Assembly: GCF_902364945.1 (NCBI RefSeq)
Contig: NZ_CABJFS010000005.1
Coordinates: 169,952 to 218,384, forward strand
Direction of reading: 5' to 3'
Source: Collinsella aerofaciens
Lineage (GTDB): Bacteria > Actinomycetota > Coriobacteriia > Coriobacteriales > Coriobacteriaceae
Length of the DNA stretch: 48,433 nt
The notes under the pieces were generated by a model. It was not told where the DNA came from. It did not search any database and was given only the letters and a program-made list of their open reading frames with translations. The position numbers and the translations under genes were made by a program. Numbering within the stretch: the stretch's first letter is position 1; each line of letters starts with the position of its first letter. Shown here piece by piece: positions 33,631 to 42,347 of the stretch.

Positions 33631-36600
33631 ATGAGAAAAGGATTTTGGAGGATAGCCGCCGCATTTTGTGCCGTTTTGGCTGCCGTAACGGCAGTTTCAG
33701 TCGCTACGCCATCAATAGCGGTCGCATCGGAAACTAAGGGAGGAGAGGTTCTCGTTTCTGTTTCACAGGACAGTGTTTTGAAATATTGTTCTGTTGCGGT
33801 CGGGCAAAGACTGAATGGAAGTGTCCGCTTTTCGCTTCCGGGAGCTCCGTCCCAGGAGATAGCTCAAGCGGCGCAAAACCCCGAGAATTACACGCTAACG
33901 ATTTCGAGTGATGATGCAGAGAATATCTCGCTTTCAAACATCTATGGACAATGGGAATATACGTTGTCCCCAGTGTCTGTTGGAGACGGCAAGCTTCGGA
34001 TAACTGCTGAGTTCAATTATGAGGGTTACAAAGCGGAGGGTTATCTTGAAATAAGCCTTGCTAAGTCTCAAAACAAAATAAAAGAAATAAAGTATGCAAA
34101 CAATTCGGACAAGGCAAAGCCTGTGTCTTCTCTGACGTTGTTATATATCGAGAAGTGTCCTGTTTGCGGAAAACAACACTATGGCTCTGAGAAAGGGAAA
34201 GTGCTGCTCGCATTTGAGCGGCCCGATGAGGAGCCGACGGCGTTTGATATCTATGGAAATAGCTCTTATGACGATGGGTCGGGGCTTTATACGCAGCTAA
34301 GCAGTGATCAGATAACGGAGTGTAGCAATTCTGCCGATTATCAGCTGCAGGCTCCTGTTTATATTAATCCGCACAGCAGCAGCGCTGGTGAACTCCGGAT
34401 AGGCGTGAGTGACTACGCGCAAGGTATTTATCAGAAGAAACGACTCTGCGACGTGGTGATGAAGGAACAGGGTCCCGCTTTTGTTGAGAAAAACATGAGC
34501 GGAAAAATGGCTATCGGCTCTAACGCATGGATCGATTCGAGTGATTTGATTGATGTTGAACTGAATTCAACCGGGCAAGCTTGCAGAGATTCATCGCGTG
34601 ACTACCAGTCTCAAACGTGGAAATTATCCTATTCAGTTATAAAAGGACAAGACATTGTTTCGATAGAGGGAGATCGGGTCACCGCAATCAAGGTGGGGAC
34701 TGCAACTATTGAGGCGACGGATTCGTTCGGCGGCAAACATGTCGGCACCATAGATGTGATTCCCTACCCATCCGTTAAACCTTCGATTGCATTCTTGAAG
34801 GAGAGCGAAATCTCAATTGAAAGCGAATTAGCTCCAGACCGCACTGGCACGGACGATTATCTGCTTGATGCGAACAGATATCGCGATTACTTTGGAACTG
34901 TGTTGACGAAGGAGGCTGTAGAGCTTCTCGATAAATATCCATATTCTGAATATCGATTCGTGTCATCAGACCCTAGCATCGTTAGCATCGAGATGTACGC
35001 TGTGAGCTCAAGTACAGCAGGATATTTCGCGCATCCGAATGGCTACGGCACTGCAAAGATAGACGTCTATCTCGGTGACCCCGATAATGGGGGCCTTCTC
35101 TGTGACACGATGACCGTTCATGTCGTCAAGCCTGGCGAGGAACCTGCAAAAACGACGGTTTCCATTGCGGATGGTTACTCAACATCTATGGACAAGGGCA
35201 CGACTCAGCAGTTGAAGGCAAAGGTTTCCCCTGACGATAAGGCCAGTAAGGTTGTCTGGTCCTCTTCTAACGAGAGCGTCCTTACCGTCGATGGCAACGG
35301 TCTTGTTACCGCTGTCGGTGACGGTGATGCCACGATCACGGCAACGGTTGATGGGGTCTCTGCAACCACGGATACAATTACGGTAACCACTCCGGTCGTA
35401 AAGGTCTCGGGCGTCAGCCTCAGCGCGTCGAATCTTAAGCTTGCTGTGGGCGGTGAGCCCTCGACGTTGACCGCAACGGTTGAGCCCAACAATGCAACGA
35501 ATAAGAATGTGTCCTGGTCTTCGAGCGACCCGGAGGTCGTCACGGTTGCGGACGGCGTCGTGGCCCCGGTCAAGGCCGGTGCTGCCACGATCACCGTTAC
35601 CACTGAGGACGGCGAGTATAGCGCCACGTGCAAGGTGACCGTTATTCAGCCTGCTACGGGCATCACGCTCGATAAGCAGAAGGTCGCGCTTGCGGGCGCT
35701 GCAACCGAGCAGCTTAAGGCGGCGGTCGTTCCCGCGGAGGCTAACCAGACAGTTGTTTGGAAGTCCAGCAATGAGAGCGTCGCTACGGTCGATCAAACCG
35801 GAAAGGTGACGGCTGTCTCCAAGGGCGCCGCAACCATCACCGTTTCGACTGAAGACGGCGTCTATTCTCAGGATTGCGCGGTGACCGTCTCTAATCCCGC
35901 AACGAACCTTACGGTCGACCAGACCGCTCTTAACCTTAAGAAGGGCGAAGAGGGCACCGTGAAGATTTCTCTTGTTGGAGCCCTTGCGGGTGAGGTCGAC
36001 GAGACCAAGCTTGCTCTGGATGACACGGGCGCTTCGAAGGCGTTTAAGGTTGTCGACAACGGCGATGGCTCCTACACCGTTACCGCCCTCAAGACCGGTT
36101 CTGGCTCATTTGTCATCACTGCAGAGTCGCTCTCCCAAACCGTCTCGGTGACCGTGACCAACCCCGTCCAGAAAGTCGAGCTCGACAAGACGAGCCTGTC
36201 CTTTACCGTCGGTGATGCCTCCGCAAAGCTCTCCGCAACGGTGAGTCCTGCCGATGCAGACGATACGACGGTGAGCTGGACCTCCAGCGACTCGTCGATC
36301 GCTACGGTCAAAGACGGCGTCGTGACGCCGCTTAAGGCCGGTACCGCCACGATCACCGTCACCTGTGGTGACAAAACAATGACCTGTACCGTTACTGTAG
36401 CGGCGAGGACCATTGCGGGCGTTGCAGGTAGCGACGGAACGGACGTTAGCGTAAGCGCCGAGAACAATGCCGCTGCCGGCATTGCCCAGAACAACAGCAT
36501 CTCTCTTGTGGTCGAGGAGCCGACAAATCTTACCGACGCCGCCAATGCTACGATTTCCGGCCTTGAGCAGGGGGCTACCAAGGTTGCCGAGAAGCTCGAT

Positions 36601-37032
36601 ATCAAGCTTCTCAAGAATGGCGAGGTTATCGAGGACTTCGATGGCATGTCCTTCATCGTTCGTGTCAAGATGACCGCAGCCATGAAGGCGCTCACCAATC
36701 TCAAGGTGCTCTACGTTGCCGAGGATGGTTCCACTCAGGCTATGGATACGTGGACCGAGGGCGACTACCTTTGCTTCCGCACGAGCCACTTCTCGACGTA
36801 CGTGGTGGCGGGCGAGGAGGCCAATGGTGAGCCGGTTCAGCCTACGCAGCCCGTGACGCCGTCCCAGCCTAGTCAGCAGACGACGACTAAGGTGACCAAA
36901 AAGTCTGTTAAGGCTACTAAGGGCGCGCTCGCCAATACGGGCGACCAGGCCCTTGCGGTTGCCTTTATTGCTACTGTCGCAGGCGTTGCGCTGATCGCTT
37001 TCGCTCTTATGCGTAAACGTTTCGAGCGTTAG
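33631..37032 (+). CDS. Surface protein with BIG2 Ig-like repeats and LANTG sorting signal
   Basis: A 1133-aa secreted, wall-anchored protein. Residues 1-33 are a signal peptide. The N-terminal half is not recognised, apart from a CPVCGKQH metal-site-like motif near residue 175 and one BIG2-like segment. From about residue 505 there are at least four bacterial Ig-like (BIG2) modules, each with the pattern VSWSSSDPEVVTV...GAATITVTT. The C-terminus has LANTG (1100-1104), a hydrophobic helix and RKRFER; LAxTG is the type of motif used by class E sortases of actinobacteria. The first half is visibly more AT-rich than the repeats, suggesting a mosaic origin. The ribosome site (aggggaATG) is unusually close to the start. 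Confidence 0.88.
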   Translation: MRKGFWRIAAAFCAVLAAVTAVSVATPSIAVASETKGGEVLVSVSQDSVLKYCSVAVGQRLNGSVRFSLPGAPSQEIAQAAQNPENYTLTISSDDAENISLSNIYGQWEYTLSPVSVGDGKLRITAEFNYEGYKAEGYLEISLAKSQNKIKEIKYANNSDKAKPVSSLTLLYIEKCPVCGKQHYGSEKGKVLLAFERPDEEPTAFDIYGNSSYDDGSGLYTQLSSDQITECSNSADYQLQAPVYINPHSSSAGELRIGVSDYAQGIYQKKRLCDVVMKEQGPAFVEKNMSGKMAIGSNAWIDSSDLIDVELNSTGQACRDSSRDYQSQTWKLSYSVIKGQDIVSIEGDRVTAIKVGTATIEATDSFGGKHVGTIDVIPYPSVKPSIAFLKESEISIESELAPDRTGTDDYLLDANRYRDYFGTVLTKEAVELLDKYPYSEYRFVSSDPSIVSIEMYAVSSSTAGYFAHPNGYGTAKIDVYLGDPDNGGLLCDTMTVHVVKPGEEPAKTTVSIADGYSTSMDKGTTQQLKAKVSPDDKASKVVWSSSNESVLTVDGNGLVTAVGDGDATITATVDGVSATTDTITVTTPVVKVSGVSLSASNLKLAVGGEPSTLTATVEPNNATNKNVSWSSSDPEVVTVADGVVAPVKAGAATITVTTEDGEYSATCKVTVIQPATGITLDKQKVALAGAATEQLKAAVVPAEANQTVVWKSSNESVATVDQTGKVTAVSKGAATITVSTEDGVYSQDCAVTVSNPATNLTVDQTALNLKKGEEGTVKISLVGALAGEVDETKLALDDTGASKAFKVVDNGDGSYTVTALKTGSGSFVITAESLSQTVSVTVTNPVQKVELDKTSLSFTVGDASAKLSATVSPADADDTTVSWTSSDSSIATVKDGVVTPLKAGTATITVTCGDKTMTCTVTVAARTIAGVAGSDGTDVSVSAENNAAAGIAQNNSISLVVEEPTNLTDAANATISGLEQGATKVAEKLDIKLLKNGEVIEDFDGMSFIVRVKMTAAMKALTNLKVLYVAEDGSTQAMDTWTEGDYLCFRTSHFSTYVVAGEEANGEPVQPTQPVTPSQPSQQTTTKVTKKSVKATKGALANTGDQALAVAFIATVAGVALIAFALMRKRFER

Positions 37033-37045
37033 GGTATCCCGCTCG

Positions 37046-37090
37046 TCACCCGTATCGACACGGTCTTCGATCGCCTGGAGCAGCTAAGCT
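37046..37090 (+). pseudogene. Duplicated purB 3'-end fragment
   Basis: Positions 37046-37085 match 33282-33321 of purB at 38 of 40 bases; translated, it reads TRIDTVFDRLEQL in both. There is a stop codon soon after. It is a remnant left when the BIG2 gene was inserted or the region duplicated. Confidence 0.9.
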
Positions 37091-37143
37091 TCGAGTAGGG
37101 TTGACCTAATTCGACCGCTTACGGATACATTTCAACCATTGGT

Positions 37144-37173
37144 GCCTTGCCCGTCTTGGGCAAGGCGCTTTTT
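37144..37173 (+). terminator. Terminator after the BIG2 gene
   Basis: A 9-bp perfect stem (37144-37152 with 37158-37166) followed by GCTTTTTT. Confidence 0.9.
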
Positions 37174-37203
37174 TCGCTGTTGCACTGGCCCCCTGGTAAT
37201 AAA

Positions 37204-38076
37204 ATGAACCTTATCTGCTGTTTCGATGAAAAGAGCCGTGTGCCCAGACGTATCAAACGAGGCGCCATCGTCTCGTCCGTGCTCATACTCCTTGTTGCCG
37301 TTTGTGCGGTCGCCCTGACGTATGCCGTTCGAAGCAGCTCTACCTCATCGAGCGAAGCCGATAAAGACCTCCCGGTACTTAAAATCGGCGTTACGGATAA
37401 CGACCCCTATGTGTATATCGATACCACGGGCGATTACGCCGGTATCGATATCGATATCGCCCGCGAGGCTTGCAAGCGTGCGGGAATCAAGCCGCAATTC
37501 ATTGACATATCTTGGAATGATCGTGACCGCCTGCTCAAAAACGGCGAGATCGATTGCCTGTGGTGCGACTATTCACCCTGTTATCGCGAAGACGAGTATT
37601 GCTGGACTGAGCCGTATCTAACCTTGACGGTTTCGGTTGCCACCAAGAAAACGAGTGGTATCAAGTCCTTGGCGTATCTCGATGGCAGCAAGACTGTTGC
37701 GGTGATTGCCGGTTCGGTGAGTGAACGCCGATTGCTTGCAGGCGATCTGGAAATCTCGTCGGACGTGCATATCAAATCATATGGCTCCGCCGAACTCTGC
37801 AAGGCCGCCCTGGTCAAAGGTTATGTTGACTGTTGGATGGCGGACGTTCAGTCGCTTGATTGTCTTGTCGCCCAGTATCCCGGCCTGTATCGTGTGTTCG
37901 CCGACAACGTTATGACGGTTGACCTTGGCGTCGCGTTTAAGGACGGCTATGAGGGGGAGTACGTCAAAAACCTCAATACCGTGCTGTTCGAGATGGATCG
38001 AGATGGCACGATTGAGCGCATTGTGGGCAAGTACAAGGCAGGGGCGACGACGGACGGGCAAGGAGCGGAATCATGA
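37204..38076 (+). CDS. Membrane-anchored solute-binding protein (SBP_bac_3)
   Basis: A 290-aa protein with a basic N-terminus, one transmembrane anchor (about residues 20-42) and an extracytoplasmic amino-acid-type binding domain: LKIGVTDNDPYVYIDTTGDYAGIDIDIA, then a DGSKTVAVIAGSVSERRL lobe. No transporter permease or ATPase is near. It overlaps the GGDEF gene by 4 nt, so it probably senses a ligand for that protein rather than importing it. The frame is open to 37147, inside the terminator, so ATG 37204 is preferred despite a weak ribosome site. Confidence 0.8.
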   Translation: MNLICCFDEKSRVPRRIKRGAIVSSVLILLVAVCAVALTYAVRSSSTSSSEADKDLPVLKIGVTDNDPYVYIDTTGDYAGIDIDIAREACKRAGIKPQFIDISWNDRDRLLKNGEIDCLWCDYSPCYREDEYCWTEPYLTLTVSVATKKTSGIKSLAYLDGSKTVAVIAGSVSERRLLAGDLEISSDVHIKSYGSAELCKAALVKGYVDCWMADVQSLDCLVAQYPGLYRVFADNVMTVDLGVAFKDGYEGEYVKNLNTVLFEMDRDGTIERIVGKYKAGATTDGQGAES

Positions 38077-39872
38077 CAAATGATGAGCGCCGCTTGCGCC
38101 GAAAGGCATTAGTCACCGCGGCTATCTGCGTTGTGGCCAGCGTTGTCTTGTTGGGTTTGCTATACGTGGTCGGCACGCACCGCTGCCTCGATAAAACGCT
38201 TGGATTTGGCCAGGAAACCATGGTGTTTTTAAAAAACGCCTGCGAAAAATATGACCGATATGAACAGGGAAGAAAAACCGAGGCGACGCACAATTTGGAT
38301 GCCGCGCTCGAGTCGTTTTCGACGTTCTTGCCGCCTGATCGCGTTGAAGTCAACGATGATCGTGTCGAGGAGTACGTCCATTCCGAGCACCTTTCGGGAA
38401 TGTTGGTCATGGACGCCGACGGCCATATGACCGCTCATTACGATATCGACGGTCGCGATCCGCTGATGCTGTGGCGAGAGGAGCTTGCCTGTTCGCCGGT
38501 CGCATCGATGTATCGAGGTTCCAAGGTGTCCTACTCGACGGTCGTTGAGCGTCGAGATGTCGACTTTGCCGTGAGTGTTGTTCCGTACGGTGATGGCGTA
38601 GCGCTGGGGTATCGATCGCTTGCGCCCGAGCCCGCCGATGATTATTCGTATACGATCGCCGACGTGCTCGTGAACAACACATTCCATCAGAGCCCAACGG
38701 TGTTCGTGATGCGCGATGCGCAAATCGTTTCTTCAAACGATTCGACCGTCGATATAGCTCTCGCCCGGCTTCTTGCCGATAGCGGAATTGATTGGAAAGA
38801 CGAAGGTCTAACACGTGTCGAATATCGGGGAAGTACCTGGTATGCCGTGCGTGCGGCGTATGAGGACTATCGCCTGTTTGCGCTCTATCCCAAATCTGAG
38901 GTCATGTCGGGCAGGATTTCATTTATCGCTGTCGGCGTGCTGGCGTTCCTGGTGTTTTTGGTTGTAGTGCTGTTGGTGCGTATCGTCGCCGATCGTCGCA
39001 ATTTGGCCGAAAAGGACAAGCAGCTCGGCATCATCAATGCCATCAGTTCCACGTATGAGTCGACCCTCCTGTTGCATCTCGACACGCTCGAGATCGAGGG
39101 GATTAACATGTCGCCATCGGTGACGAAGATATTTGCCGAGCACGCTGAGGCATATGACTTTTTTGCAACGGTTTGCCGAGACATTGTGAGTCCCGAAAGT
39201 CGCGAGGCGGTCATGGAGCTCTTAGATATAAAGACGCTTCAGGATCGTATGGAGGGCATGCCGTACTTGGATGCCGAGGTACGAGACTGCCGAGGTACGT
39301 GGTATTCGCTGCAGGTTGTTCCACAGCGCCGCGATGAGCAGGGTCGACTGGAGTCGGTCGTCGTGGCGACGCATAACATCTCGATGACAAAGCGCGCCGA
39401 GGAGCTTTCTTTCCAGGATAAGCTGACGGGACTTCGCAATAGAAATTACCTTGAGTCCCTTGGCGACGACCTGGTGAACGAGTCCCTGCCCGTGAGTGTG
39501 ATCATGATGGACTGCAATTTCCTCAAGCGTACCAACGATCTCTACGGTCACGAAATGGGCGATGAGCTGCTACGGCGTACGGCGTCTGTATTGAGGCGAA
39601 CGGCAGGCGAGAAGTTTGTGCCTATGCGCATTGGTGGAGACGAGTTCTTGCTGATTTGCCCTCACACCGATCGCGAATCCGCATGTGAAGTAGTGCAAGA
39701 TCTTCGCCTCAGCCTTGCTGCTGCGAGCGATGAGGTGCTGACAGTCAGTGCATCGTTTGGCGTCGCGACGGCAGAGGCACCCGGTTATACACTGACCGAG
39801 ATTTACCACATCGCTGACCACAACATGTATCAAGAGAAACGAAAAGTCCACGCTCGGGAAGCAGATTGCTAG
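38073..39872 (+). CDS. Membrane diguanylate cyclase (GGDEF)
   Basis: A 599-aa protein: transmembrane helix (about 12-34), a 250-residue extracytoplasmic domain, a second helix (about 282-307), a PAS-like region and a C-terminal GGDEF domain (about 450-590). The active-site loop is intact (RIGGDEF, 521-525) and the FQDKLTGLRNRNYLE start of the domain is typical, so it should make cyclic di-GMP. No RxxD inhibitory site is visible before GGDEF. It starts inside the stop codon of the solute-binding gene (ATGA), implying a sensor pair. Confidence 0.88.
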   Translation: MTNDERRLRRKALVTAAICVVASVVLLGLLYVVGTHRCLDKTLGFGQETMVFLKNACEKYDRYEQGRKTEATHNLDAALESFSTFLPPDRVEVNDDRVEEYVHSEHLSGMLVMDADGHMTAHYDIDGRDPLMLWREELACSPVASMYRGSKVSYSTVVERRDVDFAVSVVPYGDGVALGYRSLAPEPADDYSYTIADVLVNNTFHQSPTVFVMRDAQIVSSNDSTVDIALARLLADSGIDWKDEGLTRVEYRGSTWYAVRAAYEDYRLFALYPKSEVMSGRISFIAVGVLAFLVFLVVVLLVRIVADRRNLAEKDKQLGIINAISSTYESTLLLHLDTLEIEGINMSPSVTKIFAEHAEAYDFFATVCRDIVSPESREAVMELLDIKTLQDRMEGMPYLDAEVRDCRGTWYSLQVVPQRRDEQGRLESVVVATHNISMTKRAEELSFQDKLTGLRNRNYLESLGDDLVNESLPVSVIMMDCNFLKRTNDLYGHEMGDELLRRTASVLRRTAGEKFVPMRIGGDEFLLICPHTDRESACEVVQDLRLSLAAASDEVLTVSASFGVATAEAPGYTLTEIYHIADHNMYQEKRKVHAREADC

Positions 39873-39985
39873 TATTGCTGCCGTCGGTTTGCGCATTGGG
39901 GAATGTTGAATCGGTGCCCGCGATACTTTATCGGTTCGGACGGGGATAATAGACGTCTGAAATTGCTTTACGAGAGGGGAATGCA

Positions 39986-40249
39986 ATGATTAGTTTTGAT
40001 TACAAGCCTCAGGGCGTATGCACTCGCAATATCCACCTTGACCTGTCCGATGACGGCAGCAAGGTGGTGGGCGTCGAGTTTACCGGCGGCTGCAACGGCA
40101 ATCTCAAGGCTATCTCTAAGCTGGTCGAGGGTGCTCCTGCTGATCGCGTGATTGAGGTTCTTGCCGGCAATACCTGCGGCATGAAGAAGACCTCTTGCGC
40201 CGATCAGCTTACGCGCGCCATCGAGGCCGCTCGCGCAGAGATCGCCTAA
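39986..40249 (+). CDS. TSCPD-domain protein
   Basis: An 87-aa protein of the small stand-alone TSCPD family. It has the Cys pattern of the family (GVCTRN, GGCNGN, NTCGMKKTSCADQL). TSCPD domains also occur at the C-terminus of adenosylcobalamin-dependent ribonucleotide reductases; the role of the stand-alone form is unclear. A gagggg site precedes the ATG. The stop codon overlaps the next start (TAATG). Confidence 0.85.
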   Translation: MISFDYKPQGVCTRNIHLDLSDDGSKVVGVEFTGGCNGNLKAISKLVEGAPADRVIEVLAGNTCGMKKTSCADQLTRAIEAARAEIA

Positions 40250-41460
40250 TGGGCACCGCTGATCGCTTTAAGAATGGAATAACGCGTCGAGGTTTTGTAC
40301 TGGGTGGCGCCGCTACCGGTGCTGCTGCCGTACTGGCCGGTTGCTCGAAAAAAACGGGCACGAGTGATGATGCCGCCGGCGAGCCGCAGGTTATCAAGGA
40401 CGATTCGAAGATTGTCTCGATCACTGATGAGTACGAGGCAGTCGACATCGATCTTGAGCCGGCGGCTTCATGGACATTGCCCTTGGGTACGCTGCTGTAC
40501 TACTGCGATGGTGACTACGCTGCCGCGATGATGGCGCCTGCTTCTGCCCTGCATGCCAATACGCTTGGTGTGCTCAACCTGGGCGATGGCTCGCTTACCA
40601 CATTAATCGAGGATCCTATCGAGGGCACGGGATATGCATTTTACGATGTCCGTGCCGGCGATGGCGTGTTTGCGTGGGTTGAGATGAACTTTGCCAATTC
40701 ATCGTGGAAGCTCTACGCTCAAAATCTGTCGGGCGCTTCGCTCTCTGGCGACGTGGTTGAGCTCGATCGGGGTGGCAAGGACTATGATCCGCCACTGTTT
40801 ACGGCGTACGGGTCATCAGTCATCTGGTATAAAATGCCTTCGGCAGGCGGCAATAAAACGAGTAGTGATTCGTTTTGCTATCGTCGCTCGCTTGATGAAT
40901 CCAAGGCCGAGACAATTTGGAAATCGACGGGCCGCTTTGCATCGGCCCCGCGTGCGAGTGACGGCATTTTGACCATCTCGCCGCGTGTCCGCAACGACGA
41001 GGGCGTCTACTATGGCATAACGGCAATCGATCTGACCGACGGCAACAACACCAAACGTGCCCAGCTAGTCCTTCCCTCGTCAGTCTCGCCTTTCGAGGCC
41101 GTATATATGGGCGATACCTTCGTGTTTTCTATCGAGGCGACCTATAGTGGCGTGGGCAGCTTGGGCAACATGGGCACGTATATCGGTAATGAGGGAGGGC
41201 CGTACCTCTTCCTGTCACGCGAGCCGCTCGCATGTGCGGCTGGCAAGAAGAATAAATACCTTGTTAAGGTGCAGGCGTCGCATTTCCTGATCGACACCTC
41301 TGCCAAGACCTATGGCTCGCTGCTGTCGCCCGATCGCGCTTTGGAGTATGGCGATTATCCAGCTACGGCGGGAAAATCGGACTCATTCCTTACGTACGCC
41401 ACGGTGCGCAACAGCCAGGGTATACCAGAGACGGTCACCGCACGCCTATTCTCTCTTTAA
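40249..41460 (+). CDS. Tat-exported lipoprotein of unknown function
   Basis: A 403-aa protein with a twin-arginine signal (ITRRGFVLGGAATGAAAVLAGC): RR motif at about residues 11-12 and a lipobox LAGC, so it is probably exported folded and lipid-anchored. The mature part has several repeated strands ending in Trp or Tyr motifs (FAWVEMNF, VIWYKMPS, YGITAIDL), suggesting a beta-propeller-like fold. No enzyme motif is visible. It is translationally coupled to the TSCPD gene (TAATG). Confidence 0.75.
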   Translation: MGTADRFKNGITRRGFVLGGAATGAAAVLAGCSKKTGTSDDAAGEPQVIKDDSKIVSITDEYEAVDIDLEPAASWTLPLGTLLYYCDGDYAAAMMAPASALHANTLGVLNLGDGSLTTLIEDPIEGTGYAFYDVRAGDGVFAWVEMNFANSSWKLYAQNLSGASLSGDVVELDRGGKDYDPPLFTAYGSSVIWYKMPSAGGNKTSSDSFCYRRSLDESKAETIWKSTGRFASAPRASDGILTISPRVRNDEGVYYGITAIDLTDGNNTKRAQLVLPSSVSPFEAVYMGDTFVFSIEATYSGVGSLGNMGTYIGNEGGPYLFLSREPLACAAGKKNKYLVKVQASHFLIDTSAKTYGSLLSPDRALEYGDYPATAGKSDSFLTYATVRNSQGIPETVTARLFSL

Positions 41461-41520
41461 GCTTAGAGGGGTTAAAAAGGCGCCAACAGGGGAATAAGCG
41501 CGTTGTAATTGTGAGTACCG

Positions 41521-41574
41521 CCCGCCGAGCTGCCGCGTCATAGTGGCATCCGGCGGGTTCAGGTGCGTTAAAAT
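41521..41574 (+). promoter_or_regulatory. Hairpin and probable -10 element before the two-component operon
   Basis: CCCGCCG (41521-41527) pairs with CGGCGGG (41551-41557), with inner pairing TGCC/GGCA; there is no U-tract. TAAAAT at 41569-41574 is a plausible -10 about 40 bp before the response-regulator gene; no clear -35 is seen. Confidence 0.4.
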
Positions 41575-41613
41575 GGGCTTGTTCTTAGCTAATTGAGACA
41601 GGGGGGCCGTGTT

Positions 41614-42336
41614 ATGGCTTCAGATGCAAAAAAGATTCTGCTGGTCGAGGATGAGAAGGCAATCCGTGACGCCGTCGCTGCCTATCTCGAGCGCGAAGGC
41701 TACTGGGTTGTGGGCGTCGGCGACGGCCAGTCCGCGATCGAGGAGTTCGAGAAGCATCAGTTTGACCTGGTCGTGCTCGACCTTATGCTCCCCAAGATCC
41801 CCGGCGAGCGCGTTTGCCGCACCATTCGCGATACCTCGGATGTCCCCATCATCATGCTGACGGCTAAGGGCGAGATCGAGGACCGTATTATCGGTCTTGA
41901 GCTCGGCGCCGACGACTATCTGATTAAGCCGTTCTCGCCGCGCGAGCTTGTCGCGCGCGTACGCGCCTTGTTCCGCCGTGCCCATCAGGCCGACGAGCCA
42001 GCCGTCGAGGTACTCGACTTCGGCGATCTGGTCATCGATATCTCGGGCCACAAGATTTTGGTCGAGGGCAAGGAAGTCGACCTGACGGCTTCCGAGTTTA
42101 AGCTGCTCACCACGCTTGCCCGTCACCCCGGTCGCGTCTACAACCGCATGGAGCTGGTCGAGAAGGTGCTCGGCTACGACTTTGAGGGCTATGAGCGCAC
42201 CATCGATAGCCACGTGAAGAACCTTCGCGCCAAGCTGGGCGATGATCCCAAGAAGCCCAAGTGGCTCTACACCGTCCACGGTGTCGGCTATCGCTTCGAG
42301 GCTCCGGCCAAGACCGATAAGTCGGACGAGAAATAG
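41614..42336 (+). CDS. OmpR/PhoB-family response regulator
   Basis: A 240-aa regulator. Receiver domain residues 1-120 with acidic pocket VEDE, phospho-acceptor Asp56 (VVLDLMLP), and conserved Thr and Lys (MLTAKGE, LIKPFSP). The C-terminal winged helix (about 135-235) ends in YTVHGVGYRFE. Start chosen at ATG 41614; earlier in-frame codons lack support. It lies 11 nt before its histidine kinase. The target genes are not evident from the sequence. Confidence 0.93.
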   Translation: MASDAKKILLVEDEKAIRDAVAAYLEREGYWVVGVGDGQSAIEEFEKHQFDLVVLDLMLPKIPGERVCRTIRDTSDVPIIMLTAKGEIEDRIIGLELGADDYLIKPFSPRELVARVRALFRRAHQADEPAVEVLDFGDLVIDISGHKILVEGKEVDLTASEFKLLTTLARHPGRVYNRMELVEKVLGYDFEGYERTIDSHVKNLRAKLGDDPKKPKWLYTVHGVGYRFEAPAKTDKSDEK

Positions 42337-42347
42337 GGAAATCACAT

